Below, piece by piece: positions 42,231 through 54,338 of a stretch of 64,000 nucleotides of DNA. This stretch comes from Massilia sp. Root335 (GTDB taxonomy: Bacteria > Pseudomonadota > Gammaproteobacteria > Burkholderiales > Burkholderiaceae_D): positions 26,979 to 90,978 of the forward strand of contig NZ_LMCY01000021.1 of NCBI RefSeq assembly GCF_001425685.1, written 5' to 3'. The translations under genes were made by a program, and so were the position numbers. How positions within the stretch are numbered: the stretch's first letter is position 1; the number at the start of each line of letters is the position of its first letter. The notes below the pieces were generated by a model. That model was not told where the DNA came from. It saw only the letters and a program-made list of their open reading frames with translations, and did no database searches.

Positions 42231-45200
42231 ATGAACGCCCCCCTGGACCGCAGCCAGCTGGAACCGCTACCGCCCCACGAGATCACGCTCGACGACAAAT
42301 GGACGCTGGAACGCGGCCGCGCCTTCATGACCGGCACCCAGGCCCTGATCCGGCTGCCGATGCTGCAGCGCGAGCGCGACCTCGCGGCGGGCCTGAATAC
42401 GGCCGGCTACATCACCGGCTACCGCGGCTCGCCCGTCACGCAGGTCGACCAGACCGCGTGGAAGGCGCAAAAACACCTGGAAGCGCACCACGTCCACTTC
42501 CACCCCGGCATGAACGAAGACCTCGCCGCGACGGCCGTCTGGGGCACGCAGCAGACCAATCTGTTCAAGGACGCGAAGTACGACGGCGTGTTTGCCATGT
42601 GGTACGGGAAGGGCCCGGGCGTCGACCGTTGCGGCGACGTGTTCAAACACGGTAACAACGCGGGCAGCGCGAAAAACGGCGGCGTGCTGGTGCTGGCCGG
42701 TGACGATCACGCGGCGAAATCGTCGTCGACGGCGCACCAGTCCGACCACATCCTGCACCACTGCGGCATCCCCGTGCTGTACCCCTCGTCCGTGCAGGAA
42801 TACATCGACTACGGCTTGCACGCCTGGGCGATGAGCCGCTACAGCGGCCTGTGGGTATCGATGAAATGCGTGACCGACATCATCGAGTCGGGCGCCGTCG
42901 TCGACCTCGATCCGGACCGCGTGCAGACCGTCCTCCCGACCGACTTCGAGATGCCGGCGGGCGGCCTGAACATCCGCTGGCCGGACGCCGTGCTGGACCA
43001 GGAAGTGCGCATGAACCACTACAAGTGGTATGCCGCGCTGGCTTATGCGCGCGCCAATAAACTCAACCAGATCGTGTGGGACAGCCCGACACCGAAGATC
43101 GGCATCATCACGGCCGGCAAATCCTATCTCGACACCCGCCAGGCGCTGGCCGACCTCGGCATCGACGAGCAGGCGGCGCGCGACATCGGCCTGCGCGTCT
43201 ACAAAGTCGGCATGACGTGGCCGCTCGACTCGGTCGGCGTGCACGAATTCGCGCGCGGCCTGGACGAGATCCTCGTCGTCGAGGAAAAGCGGCAGGTGCT
43301 GGAATACGCGCTGAAGGAAGAGCTGTACAACCTGCCGGACGGCGAGCGGCCGCGCGTCGTCGGCAAGTTCGACGACACGGGCGAATGGAGCGTCAAGAGC
43401 CGCTCCGGCCAGGGCGACTGGCTGCTGTCGGCGAATTACGAGCTGAATCCGGCCCAGATCGCGCGCGCGATCGCGTCGCGCATCTCGCACTACTGCGCCG
43501 GCCATCCGGTCGAGCAACGCGTGAAAGAGCGCATCGCCTTCCTCGAAGCGAAAGAGCTGATCCTCAAGAACATCCCGAAGGCGAATCCGGAAACGGACCG
43601 CATTCCGTATTTCTGCTCCGGCTGCCCGCACAACAGCTCGACGAAGGTGCCGGAAGGCTCGCGCGCGATGGCCGGCATCGGCTGCCACTACATGGTGCTG
43701 TGGATGGACCGTGAGACGTCCACGTTCACGCACATGGGGGGAGAAGGCGTCACGTGGATCGGCCAGGCGCCGTTCACGGGCGAAAAACACGTGTTCGCGA
43801 ACCTCGGCGACGGCACGTATTATCACTCGGGCGTGCTGGCGATCCGCGCGTCGGTCGCGGCCAAGGTCAACATCACTTATAAAATCCTCTACAACGATGC
43901 CGTCGCGATGACGGGCGGCCAGGTCGTCGACGGTCCGCTCGATCCGGCCAGGATCAGCCGCCAGCTCGCGGCCGAAGGCGTGAAGCCGATCATCGTCGTG
44001 ACCGACGAACCCGAAAAATATCCGGCCGATTATCCGTGGGCCGAAGGCGTCACCGTGCGCCACCGCGTGGAACTGATGGACGTGCAGCGCGAACTGCGCG
44101 AGATGCCGGGCGTGTCGGCCATGATCTACGACCAGACCTGTGCGTCGGAAAAGCGCCGCCGCCGCAAGAAAGGTGCGTATCCGGACCCGGCCAAGCGCGC
44201 CGTGATCAACGAGGCCGTGTGCGAAGGCTGCGGCGATTGCTCGAAGCAGTCGAACTGCCTGTCGGTCGAACCGCTGGAGACGGAACTGGGCCGCAAGCGC
44301 CAGATCAACCAGTCTTCGTGCAACAAGGATTTTTCGTGCGTCACCGGCTTCTGCCCGAGCTTCGTCACGGTCGAAGGCGGCGGCTTGAAGAAGCCGAAGA
44401 AGGCGGCCACCAATGAAGCGGCGCCGCCGGTCCTGCCGATGCCTGCGATCCCCGCGACGACGACGCCGTTCGGCATCCTCGTCACCGGCATCGGCGGCAC
44501 GGGCGTCGTGACGGTCGGCCAGATCCTCGCGGTCGCCGCGCACGTGGAAGGCAAGGGCGCGCTGGTGCTGGACATGAGCGGCCTCGCGCAAAAGGGCGGT
44601 CCGGTGATGTCGCACGTGCGCCTCGCCGACCGCCAGGCCGACCTGCACTCGACGCGCGTCGGCACGGGTAACGCGGACCTCGTGATCGGCTGCGACCAGA
44701 TCGTCACCGCCAGCCGCGACGCCCTGTCGCGCATGGGAGAAGGCCGCACCTGGGCCGCCGTGAACGGCAGCGGCGCCACCACCGCGGCGTTCATCAAGAA
44801 CCCGGACTGGCAATTCCCGGCCGAGGGCTCGCGCGGCGCCATCGTGCAGGCTTGCGGCGAAGGCAACGTCGACTTCATCGACGCCGGCCACATCGCGACG
44901 ACCTTGATGGGCGACGCCATCGCCACCAATATGTTCATGCTGGGCTATGCGTTCCAGAAGGGCCACGTTCCGCTGCAGGAAGCGTCGATCGTGAAGGCGA
45001 TCGAGTTGAACGGCGTGTCCGTCGCCTTCAACAAGGCCGCGTTCAACTGGGGCCGCACGGCCGCGCACGACCTGCCGTCCGTGCAAAAACTCGTGACGCC
45101 CGCGAAGGTGATCGAATTCAAGCGTACGCAATCGCTCGACGATCTCGTGAACCGCCGCGTCGAACTGCTGACTGCTTACCAGGACGCCGCGTATGCCCGG

Positions 45201-45782
45201 CAGTACAAGGCATTCGTGGACCAGGTCCGCGCGGCGGAAGAGAAGCTGGGCAAGGGCACGCGCCTGACGGAAGCCGTCGCGCGCTACCTGCACAAGCTGA
45301 TGGCGTACAAGGACGAGTACGAGGTGGCGCGCCTGTACACCGACCCGGCGTTCATGGCCAAGATCGACGGCATGTTCGAAGGTGACGTCAAACTGAAGTT
45401 CCACCTGGCGCCGCCGCTGTTCGCGAAGAAGGACAAGGACGGCCACCTGGTCAAGCAGGAATTCGGCCCGTGGATGATGAAAGCGTTCGGCGTGCTGGCA
45501 AAGCTGAAAGGCTTGCGCGGCAGCGCGCTCGATCCGTTCGGCCACACGGCCGAGCGCAAGATGGAACGCGCCCTGATCCAGGCATACCGGGCGACCGTCG
45601 ACAGCCTGCTGCCCAGGCTGACGGCCGAGAACCTGGCGCAGGCGGTCGCGGTCGCGAGCATTCCGGAAGACATCCGCGGTTTCGGCCACGTCAAGGAGCG
45701 CCACCTCGACGCGGCCAAGCGCAAGGAAGCGGCACTGGTGTCCGCCTTCCACGCCGGCGCCGGCGTCACCCGCGCCGCCTGA
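42231..45782 (+). CDS. Indolepyruvate ferredoxin oxidoreductase, fused large form
   Basis: Oxidative decarboxylation of aryl (and possibly branched-chain) 2-oxo acids to acyl-CoA, late in aromatic amino-acid breakdown. This 1183-aa chain fuses IorA- and IorB-like parts. The pyrimidine-binding region has AGYITGYRGSPVTQVD (about residues 55-75). The thiamine-diphosphate region has YFCSGCPHNSSTKVPEG and ANLGDGTYYHSG (about 460-540). An iron-sulfur region with CEGCGDCSKQSNC and further Cys follows near 660-710. The gamma-type domain begins at FGILVTGIGGTGVVTVGQIL (about 745). Length matches the fused proteobacterial form. It diverges from lrp and is followed by a strong terminator. Confidence 0.95.
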   Translation: MNAPLDRSQLEPLPPHEITLDDKWTLERGRAFMTGTQALIRLPMLQRERDLAAGLNTAGYITGYRGSPVTQVDQTAWKAQKHLEAHHVHFHPGMNEDLAATAVWGTQQTNLFKDAKYDGVFAMWYGKGPGVDRCGDVFKHGNNAGSAKNGGVLVLAGDDHAAKSSSTAHQSDHILHHCGIPVLYPSSVQEYIDYGLHAWAMSRYSGLWVSMKCVTDIIESGAVVDLDPDRVQTVLPTDFEMPAGGLNIRWPDAVLDQEVRMNHYKWYAALAYARANKLNQIVWDSPTPKIGIITAGKSYLDTRQALADLGIDEQAARDIGLRVYKVGMTWPLDSVGVHEFARGLDEILVVEEKRQVLEYALKEELYNLPDGERPRVVGKFDDTGEWSVKSRSGQGDWLLSANYELNPAQIARAIASRISHYCAGHPVEQRVKERIAFLEAKELILKNIPKANPETDRIPYFCSGCPHNSSTKVPEGSRAMAGIGCHYMVLWMDRETSTFTHMGGEGVTWIGQAPFTGEKHVFANLGDGTYYHSGVLAIRASVAAKVNITYKILYNDAVAMTGGQVVDGPLDPARISRQLAAEGVKPIIVVTDEPEKYPADYPWAEGVTVRHRVELMDVQRELREMPGVSAMIYDQTCASEKRRRRKKGAYPDPAKRAVINEAVCEGCGDCSKQSNCLSVEPLETELGRKRQINQSSCNKDFSCVTGFCPSFVTVEGGGLKKPKKAATNEAAPPVLPMPAIPATTTPFGILVTGIGGTGVVTVGQILAVAAHVEGKGALVLDMSGLAQKGGPVMSHVRLADRQADLHSTRVGTGNADLVIGCDQIVTASRDALSRMGEGRTWAAVNGSGATTAAFIKNPDWQFPAEGSRGAIVQACGEGNVDFIDAGHIATTLMGDAIATNMFMLGYAFQKGHVPLQEASIVKAIELNGVSVAFNKAAFNWGRTAAHDLPSVQKLVTPAKVIEFKRTQSLDDLVNRRVELLTAYQDAAYARQYKAFVDQVRAAEEKLGKGTRLTEAVARYLHKLMAYKDEYEVARLYTDPAFMAKIDGMFEGDVKLKFHLAPPLFAKKDKDGHLVKQEFGPWMMKAFGVLAKLKGLRGSALDPFGHTAERKMERALIQAYRATVDSLLPRLTAENLAQAVAVASIPEDIRGFGHVKERHLDAAKRKEAALVSAFHAGAGVTRAA

Positions 45783-45800
45783 ACGACGGCATCCCGCACG

Positions 45801-45845
45801 ACGCCGCCTGCCGGATCGACGCCCGGCAGGCGGCGTTGTCTTTTT
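45801..45845 (+). terminator. Rho-independent terminator after the oxidoreductase gene
   Basis: ACGCCGCCTGCCGG (45801-45814) pairs perfectly with CCGGCAGGCGGCGT (45823-45836) across an 8-nt loop and runs into TGTCTTTTTC. It lies 18 bp after the stop codon. Confidence 0.88.
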
Positions 45846-45890
45846 CTGCCGACTGTTACAGTTGGATGTAATCCGCGAGACGGCCGCGTC

Positions 45891-45896
45891 TATAAT
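45891..45896 (+). promoter_or_regulatory. Consensus -10 box immediately before the S41 peptidase start
   Basis: A perfect TATAAT ends seven bp before the ATG at 45904, so transcription would begin at or next to the start codon and give a leaderless mRNA. No ribosome-binding site is visible and the -35 is unclear. Confidence 0.5.
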
Positions 45897-45903
45897 CGGA
45901 CGC

Positions 45904-47490
<1,587 letters not shown>

Positions 47491-47553
47491 ACCGTTATCA
47501 CCGATCTATAATTTCCGGCTTGTATCTTCTTCAACTTTGCCGGAGTGCCATCG

Positions 47554-49320
47554 ATGATCCGAACCGCCCGTTTGCTGGCTGTGCTGGCCCTGCTGGCCGC
47601 GCCCCTGGCGCACGCCGCGCCCGACCTGGTCACGGTGTCCGAGCGCTCCGGCTTCCAGGCCACCGGCCGCTACGATGAAGTCGTCAAGCTGTGCGGCGCC
47701 TTCCAGCAGGCCTATCCGAAGCAGGTGAAATGCGTGCAGTTCGGCACGACGCCGGAAGGCCGGCCCATGCTGGCGCTGGCCGTCAACGCGCGCGGCGTGT
47801 TCACCCCGGCCGCGGCGCGCAAGGCGAACCTGCCGGTGACGCTGATCCAGGGCGGCATCCACGCCGGCGAGATCGACGGCAAGGACGCCGGCTTCCTCGC
47901 CCTGCGCGAGCTCCTGGAAGGCAGGCTCGCATCCGACGTGCTGGACAAGCAGGTCCTGCTCTTCGTCCCCGTGTTCAACGTCGACGGCCACGAGCGCTTC
48001 GCCAAATGGAACCGCCCGAACCAGCGCGGCCCGGTCGAGATGGGCTGGCGCACGACGGCGCAGAATTTCAACCTGAACCGCGACTACGTGAAGGCCGACG
48101 CGCCCGAGATGCAGGCCATGCTGGCCCTCGTCAACGCGTGGGACCCGCTGACCTGCGTCGACCTGCACGTGACGGACGGCGCCAAGTTCCAGCACGACGT
48201 CTCGATCCAGGTGGAACCCGTGTACTCGGGCGATCCGGCATTCCGCAAGGCCGGCCAGGCGCTGCGCGCGAACGTCATCGCCGACATCGGCAAGCAGGGT
48301 TCGATGCCGCAGTCCTATTACATGTCGTTCAAGGAGACGGACGATCCGGCCTCGGGCTTCGTCGACGGCGTGTCCGATCCGCGCTTCTCGACCGGCTATT
48401 TCCAGCTGCGCAACCGGATGGCCATGCTCGTCGAGACGCACTCGTGGAAGGATTACCCGACCCGCGTGCGCATCACGCACAATGCCGTCGTGTCGGTGCT
48501 GCAGCAGGTGGCGGCCCACGGTGCGGAATGGACGCAGGCGGCGCGCGCCGCCGACGTGCGCGCCACGCGCATCGCCGGCCAGCCGGTGGCCCTGACGTAC
48601 CGCACGACCGACAGGACGACGATGGTCGACTTCCAGGGCTATGCCTACACGCGCACGATGTCCGACGTGTCCGGCATGCTGATGACGCATTACGACGAAA
48701 CGAAGCCGCAGGTCTGGCACGTGCCGCTGCGCGACGAGGTCGTGGCGGACCTGGAGGTACAGGCCCCTGGCGCAGGCTATGTCGTGCCGGCCGCCTGGGC
48801 GCAGATGGTCGCGACGAAGCTCACGCAACACGGCATCGTGTTCCGCAAGCTGGACAAGGCCATCGACGCCGCGCCCGTGCAGACCTTTCGCGCCGACCAG
48901 GCCACGTTCGCCGCGACGTCGTTCGAGTCGCACCAGCGCCTCAAGGTGATCGGCGCGTGGAAACCCGAGCCGCGCCACCTCGCCAGCGGCGCGCTGTTCG
49001 TGCCGATCGCCCAGCCCAAGGCCCGCCTCGTGATGGCCTTGTTCGAGCCGCAGGCCCCGGATTCGCTGCTGGCCTGGGGCGAGTTCAACAACGCCTTCGA
49101 GCGCAAGGAATACATGGAGGACTACGTGGCCGAGGACGTGGCGCGCGAGCAGATGGCGCGCGATCCGGCGTTGGCCACGGCATTCCGGGACAGGGTCGAG
49201 CACGACCCGGCGTTCGCGCAGAACCCCCATGCACGCCTCGAATTTTTCGCGCGCCGCCACCCGTCCTGGGATGAGCGGCTGAACCTGTACCCGGTGTTGC
49301 GCACCGACGTGGCGCTGTAA
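47554..49320 (+). CDS. M14 family zinc carboxypeptidase
   Basis: Exported metallocarboxypeptidase-like protein of 588 aa. Residues 1-21 (ending APLAHA) are a signal peptide. The zinc ligands are His103 and Glu106 in GGIHAGEIDGKDAG and His205 in CVDLHVTDGAK; the catalytic Glu294 is in AMLVETHSWKDYP. The long C-terminal part (about 320-588) is outside the catalytic fold and unassigned. Substrate-binding FNLNRDYVKAD is present. The ATG at 47554 follows CGGAG; an in-frame GTG at 47545 is less likely. A TATAAT lies at 47507-47512. It follows the S41 gene with a short gap. Confidence 0.93.
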   Translation: MIRTARLLAVLALLAAPLAHAAPDLVTVSERSGFQATGRYDEVVKLCGAFQQAYPKQVKCVQFGTTPEGRPMLALAVNARGVFTPAAARKANLPVTLIQGGIHAGEIDGKDAGFLALRELLEGRLASDVLDKQVLLFVPVFNVDGHERFAKWNRPNQRGPVEMGWRTTAQNFNLNRDYVKADAPEMQAMLALVNAWDPLTCVDLHVTDGAKFQHDVSIQVEPVYSGDPAFRKAGQALRANVIADIGKQGSMPQSYYMSFKETDDPASGFVDGVSDPRFSTGYFQLRNRMAMLVETHSWKDYPTRVRITHNAVVSVLQQVAAHGAEWTQAARAADVRATRIAGQPVALTYRTTDRTTMVDFQGYAYTRTMSDVSGMLMTHYDETKPQVWHVPLRDEVVADLEVQAPGAGYVVPAAWAQMVATKLTQHGIVFRKLDKAIDAAPVQTFRADQATFAATSFESHQRLKVIGAWKPEPRHLASGALFVPIAQPKARLVMALFEPQAPDSLLAWGEFNNAFERKEYMEDYVAEDVAREQMARDPALATAFRDRVEHDPAFAQNPHARLEFFARRHPSWDERLNLYPVLRTDVAL

Positions 49321-49567
49321 TACCGCAATCCTCTATCGGGTCCGCATGCGCATGCGGGCCATGCATCGTTGGACCTCTTCCGTATCCGTTTGGCGGCGGC
49401 ACATGCACGCTGCCTGATCCTGCGCAATCGCCGTCGATTCCGCTGCAACCGCCGCGCGCGGCGCCGCTCTCAATCCATGTGGTGTCGATTGGAGGTGTGC
49501 GTCATGGACAAGGCTTTGTATTTTGCGCGTGAACACCGGCGAACACGCACGCGGGGCGGGGGCTGAC

Positions 49568-50485
49568 ATGTGCGCCACGGCCGCGCGGGCCAGTTGCTGC
49601 ATCGTCTGCGGCGCGGCGCCGCACGACCGGATCGCGCGCCTGCTGCTGAGTCTCACGACCGCGTGCCCGCACTTGTCGGTGTACCTGGTCGACGATGCGC
49701 GGCAGCCCGGCCTGGCCGCGCTGGCAGGACGCTACGGCGCGCACTACCGCCCGCAGTCCGACTCGCCGGGCCTCGCGCGCGCCCATAACCGGGTCCTGAG
49801 CGAGGCGGCCGGCGCCGGGAGTGCGTATCACCTGCTGCTTGGTCCGGACATCGGCTTGCCGCTCGACGCGGTGGCCCGGATGATCGCCTACATGGAGCAG
49901 CATCCCGACTTGGGCCTGCTGGCGCCACGGGTGCAGGGCGCGGACGGAAGGCTGCAACCGTTGTGCAGCCTGCTGCCGGGGCCGGTGGAACTGTTGCTGG
50001 GGCGCTGTTTTCCGCTGCTGCACCGGTCCAGCGGCAGGCTGGCGCGCTACCAGCTGCACGCGAGCGGCTACAGCCGGGTGATGGACGTGCCGGTGCCGCC
50101 TGCGTGCTGCCTGCTGATGCGCGTCGAGACGGTGCTGCGCGTCGGCATGTTCGACGAGCGCTTCCTGCTGCGCTTCGATACGGTCGACCTGGCGCGCCGT
50201 ACGTCGCGCATCGCGCGCACCGTCTTCCTGCCGCACGTGACGGTCGTGCGCGATGCCGTGCGCGATGCCGTGCGCGATCCCGCCCGCGCCGGCGCGCGCG
50301 GCTGGCGCATGCGGGCGGCGTCGTGCTGGCGGCGGTGCGTGTCGGCCTGCCGCTACTTCAACAAATGGGGCTGGCTGCGCGATGCCGAGCGCGACCGCAT
50401 CAATGCCCGTGCGTTGCGCCAGCTGGAGCCGGCGCGCCGGCGGCTGGACGGCGTGAGCCCGGCCGGGACCGACGTGGCCCGGTGA
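49568..50485 (+). CDS. Glycosyltransferase family 2 protein, rhamnosyltransferase-like
   Basis: A 305-aa GT-A glycosyltransferase, probably for surface polysaccharide. The fold is read from DSPGLARAHNRVL, YHLLLGPDIGLPL (replacing the usual NPD), GLLAPRVQGADGRLQP, the VPPACCLLMRVETVLRVGMFDERFLLRF segment and FDTVDLARR in place of FEDVDLCLR. WbbL-like proteins have this pattern. The N-terminus is Cys-rich (CCIVCGAAP). The C-terminal 60 residues are Arg-rich and include an in-frame 12-bp tandem repeat (VRDAVRDAVRDP). The ATG at 49568 is chosen; upstream codons are unlike the family. No other polysaccharide gene is adjacent. Confidence 0.8.
   Translation: MCATAARASCCIVCGAAPHDRIARLLLSLTTACPHLSVYLVDDARQPGLAALAGRYGAHYRPQSDSPGLARAHNRVLSEAAGAGSAYHLLLGPDIGLPLDAVARMIAYMEQHPDLGLLAPRVQGADGRLQPLCSLLPGPVELLLGRCFPLLHRSSGRLARYQLHASGYSRVMDVPVPPACCLLMRVETVLRVGMFDERFLLRFDTVDLARRTSRIARTVFLPHVTVVRDAVRDAVRDPARAGARGWRMRAASCWRRCVSACRYFNKWGWLRDAERDRINARALRQLEPARRRLDGVSPAGTDVAR
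50246..50281 (+). repeat. 12-bp tandem repeat inside the glycosyltransferase gene
   Basis: GTGCGCGATGCC occurs twice perfectly and a third time with one change, encoding VRDA-VRDA-VRDP. The repeat is in frame and so only changes length if it slips. Confidence 0.75.
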
Positions 50486-50501
50486 GCGGACGCGGGAAGC
50501 C

Positions 50502-51794
50502 TCAGCCGTGCGCCAGCGGCCGGCGCGCGTACCAGCCGTAGGCGAGGATCAGCAGGTAGCACAGCGCGGGTACGGCCAGCGCGAGGCGCAGGCCGGCGGC
50601 GTCGGCCGCGAAGCCGGTGATCAGGGGCACGATGGCGCCGCCGACGATGGCCACGCAGATCAGGCCCGAGCCTTCGGCCGCGCGCTCGCCCAGGCCTTCG
50701 GACGCCAGGGTGAAGATGGTGGGGAACATGATCGAATTGACGAGGCCGATGGCCAGCAGCGCCCAGCCGGACGCCGCGCCATGCGTGGCGGCCGAGACGA
50801 GCAGCAGCAGGGCGGCGATGGCGCCGGCGCCGGCCAGCACCTTGCCGGGCGAGCAGATGCGCAGGACGTAAGCACCAAGGAAACGGCCGACCATGGCGCC
50901 GCCCCAGTACAGCGGCACGTGCTTGCCGGCCGCCTCCGCGCCCAGGCCCAGCACGTCGTTTTGCATCAGGTAGTTCACGATCAGCGAGCCGACGGCCACT
51001 TCGGCGCCGACGTACAGGAAGATGCACAGGGCGCCGAACGCGAAGCGGGGCTGTTTCAGCAGGTCGAAAGCGCCCCACATGCTGCTTTCGGGATGGGGAT
51101 GTTCGACGAGCTTCTTGCGGTTCGTCCAGACGAGGAAGGCGACGATGGCCAGTGCGACGGCGAGGCCGAGGTAGGTGTGCACCACGACCTGGCTTTCGGC
51201 GGCGCGGTAGGCGGCGAGGGCGTCGGCCGACAGCGTGGCCTGGTCGACGTGGGCCAGCGAGCCGAGGATCAGGATGGCGCCGACGTAGGGAAAGACGGTC
51301 GTGCCGAGCGAATTGAAGGCCTGGGCGAAGGTCAGGCGGCTGGATGCGGTGGCGGGGGCTCCCAGCATCGAGATCAGCGGATTCGCCACGACCTGCACGA
51401 TGGTGATGCCGGCCGCCAGCACGAACAGCGCCAGCAGGAAGGTGATGAACATGCCGGACGAGGACGCGGGGATGAACAGCAGGCAGCCGGCCGTCATCGT
51501 CAGCAGGCCGACCACGGCGGTCCGCATGTAGCCGATGCGCTGCACGATGGCGGCGGCCGGCAGCGACACGATGAAGTAGGCGGCAAAGAAGGCCGATTGC
51601 ACGAGCATCGCTTGCGCGTACGACAGCGTGAACAGGTCTTTCAGTTTCGGGATGATGACGTCGTTCAGGCTCGTGATGCCGCCGAACGTGAAGAACAGGG
51701 CGAACACGAAGATGCGCAAGCTCGCGACCTGGGTATTGGCGTTGGCAGAAGCGCCGCTCGTCTGGGCGGCGCTGGCGGGTTGGCCGATTTGCAT
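50502..51794 (-). CDS. Sugar MFS transporter (FucP/GluP family), second copy
   Basis: A 430-aa inner-membrane sugar symporter with twelve helices. FALFFTFGGITSLNDVIIPKLK, VANPLISMLGAPATASSRLTFAQAFNSLGT and FLYVGAEVAVGSLIVNYL mark the same family as the mannan-locus transporter at 30224-31495, but the sequences are clearly diverged. I used the ATG at 51794; a TTG at 51830 would add 12 residues. The gene is not beside catabolic genes, so its sugar cannot be inferred; glucose or galactose would be typical. It is convergent with the glycosyltransferase gene and in line with ttcA. Confidence 0.92.
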   Translation of the reverse strand: MQIGQPASAAQTSGASANANTQVASLRIFVFALFFTFGGITSLNDVIIPKLKDLFTLSYAQAMLVQSAFFAAYFIVSLPAAAIVQRIGYMRTAVVGLLTMTAGCLLFIPASSSGMFITFLLALFVLAAGITIVQVVANPLISMLGAPATASSRLTFAQAFNSLGTTVFPYVGAILILGSLAHVDQATLSADALAAYRAAESQVVVHTYLGLAVALAIVAFLVWTNRKKLVEHPHPESSMWGAFDLLKQPRFAFGALCIFLYVGAEVAVGSLIVNYLMQNDVLGLGAEAAGKHVPLYWGGAMVGRFLGAYVLRICSPGKVLAGAGAIAALLLLVSAATHGAASGWALLAIGLVNSIMFPTIFTLASEGLGERAAEGSGLICVAIVGGAIVPLITGFAADAAGLRLALAVPALCYLLILAYGWYARRPLAHG

Positions 51795-51970
51795 GAGGAA
51801 TCCCGGTGGGTTGGACGATGCGTACGCCAAACGACGTCGCAGGCGAGGTAGGAATATTACATCGCCTTGCCGGGCTGTTGTGGGGTTTGCCGGGCGATCC
51901 TCAGGGTGAAATCGATCTCACGAAGGTCGGGTTGTTCATCGTGAAGAAACTGTATTACATAGACAACGTT

Positions 51971-52025
51971 AAAAAATGCAGAACGCATGCCGCGCCGCCG
52001 CCATGCCTGGTCGGACATGGCGGCG
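51971..52025 (-). terminator. Probable terminator downstream of ttcA
   Basis: CGCCGCCATG (51996-52005) and CATGGCGGCG (52016-52025) form a perfect 10-bp stem, 25 bp after the ttcA stop. On the minus strand a small ATGC/GCAT stem and TTTTTT (51976-51971) follow about 20 nt later. The T-run distance is long for a standard terminator. Confidence 0.5.
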
Positions 52026-52049
52026 CCGGGCAGCGCGGCGCAAGACGGC

Positions 52050-53005
<956 letters not shown>

Positions 53006-53009
<4 letters not shown>

Positions 53010-53404
53010 GCTTCATCCTTGATCTGGAACACTTCGACGCCGACGCCTTCGCAGTCGGGATACACGTCGGGCTTCATCGTCGACACGCGGGCCGCGCGCA
53101 CGTTGGGGTGAGCCAGCATCGCCTTCACCACGTCGTCGCACAGGGTTTCCTGCAACTGCACGTGGCCTTGCGCCATGCGCCTGGCGATGGTCTCGCGCAT
53201 GAAGTCGTAGTCGACCACTTCGTGCAGCTGGTCGTCCTTGGGTGTCGACAGGCCGAGCGGAATGTACAGATCGACATTGATCAGGACGCGTTGCTCGCCC
53301 TTCTTTTCGAACTCATGGACACCGATGTTGATCATGACTTCGTAATTGCGCAGGAACAGCCTGCGGCAATCGCGCAGCTGCGGGTAGAACAGGGCGGACA
53401 ACAT
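53006..53404 (-). CDS. folB: Dihydroneopterin aldolase
   Basis: Cleaves 7,8-dihydroneopterin in folate synthesis. The 132-aa product has [27 protein letters not shown] and [11 protein letters not shown], then the [16 protein letters not shown] end. The catalytic Glu and Lys of the classical enzyme correspond to HEFEKKG and MKPDV. The ATG at 53404 lies 34 bp from the SDR stop. The neighbouring SDR resembles pteridine reductases, so both steps may serve pterin metabolism. The length is typical (about 120-130). Confidence 0.92.
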
Positions 53405-53438
53405 AGGAAACCTTCGAGGTAAGGGGGCAATGTAAAAA

Positions 53439-54287
53439 TCATTCAGTCAAAAACATCACGTCGCGCGCCAGCGGCATCAGGTGCTGGCCGCCGTCGACGA
53501 GCAGGGTGGTGCCGGTGAGCGCCTTCGCGTTCGCCGCGTAGCACACGGCGTCGACGATGTCCTGCGGCGTCGACGACCGGCCCAGCGGCGTGACCTGGTG
53601 CGCGCGCTCGAAGCCGTCCGCGCTCTGGTCGCCGGACACGAGCGTGATGCCGGGCGCGATGCCGACGACGCGCAGTTTCGGCGCCAGCGCCTGGGCCAGC
53701 AAGGTGGTGGCCGTCTGCAATGCCGCCTTTGACAACGTGTACGACAAAAAATCCGGGTTGAGATTGTACAGTTTCTGGTCGAGCAAGTTGATCACGACGG
53801 CCTGGCCACCGTCCGCCACCAGCGCGTGGAGTTCCTGCGCGAGCAGCAGCGGGGCAGCCACATTGCACTGCATGTGGGCGGCCAGCAGGGCCGGAGAAAA
53901 CGCGTCCGGCTTGTCGTATTCGAACAACGAAGCGTTGTTGACGATGCAATCCAGCCCGCCCAGCAGGTGCACGGCCTGGCGCGGCAGGGCGCGCACCGCG
54001 GCGTCAATGGCCAGGTCGGCGTGCAGCGCGACGGCGCGCCGGCCCAGCGCGCGGATCGCCGTCACGACGTTGTCGGCGTCCGCGGCGGACTGGCGGTAGT
54101 GCACGGCGATGTCCCAGCCGGCCTCGGCCATGCCGAGCGCGATGGCGCGCCCGATGCGCCGGCCGGCGCCCGTGACCAGCGCCACCCGGGCGCGCCGGGC
54201 GTGCGGCGCGGCATCGTCGTTGGCGGCGTGGGTCTCGGGGCCGTGGTCGGTACGGCCCTGCTCGTCGTTCGTATATGTCTGTGTCAT
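53439..54287 (-). CDS. SDR family oxidoreductase, pteridine reductase / FolM-like
   Basis: A 282-aa short-chain dehydrogenase. The N-terminal 30 residues are a polar extension. The cofactor motif is VTGAGRRIGRAIA (TGxxxRxG, as in pteridine reductases that use NADPH) at about residues 39-51. NNAS follows in CIVNNASLF, and the catalytic Tyr/Lys are in LSYTLSKAAL. The C-terminal TGTTLLVDGGQHL is typical. Next to folB, reduction of dihydromonapterin or dihydropteridines (FolM role) is the best guess; a different SDR substrate is possible. It diverges from the methyltransferase gene across 51 bp. Confidence 0.88.
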   Translation of the reverse strand: MTQTYTNDEQGRTDHGPETHAANDDAAPHARRARVALVTGAGRRIGRAIALGMAEAGWDIAVHYRQSAADADNVVTAIRALGRRAVALHADLAIDAAVRALPRQAVHLLGGLDCIVNNASLFEYDKPDAFSPALLAAHMQCNVAAPLLLAQELHALVADGGQAVVINLLDQKLYNLNPDFLSYTLSKAALQTATTLLAQALAPKLRVVGIAPGITLVSGDQSADGFERAHQVTPLGRSSTPQDIVDAVCYAANAKALTGTTLLVDGGQHLMPLARDVMFLTE

Positions 54288-54305
54288 CGTGATGGCGGCC
54301 GTTTG

Positions 54306-54332
54306 TTGGTCCCTGCCGATTCTCGCTACAAT
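54306..54332 (+). promoter_or_regulatory. Promoter directly upstream of the MidA-like gene
   Basis: TTGGTC (54306-54311), a short 15-bp spacer and TACAAT (54327-54332) precede the ATG at 54339 by six bp. Transcription would start at or inside the start codon, so the message is probably leaderless. Confidence 0.5.
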
Positions 54333-54338
54333 GGCCGG

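Noticed and set aside
49369..49566. A small open frame between the M14 peptidase and glycosyltransferase genes
   Set aside because: Arg/Cys-rich random-looking translation and no ribosome-binding site; nothing else seen in this 247-bp gap.
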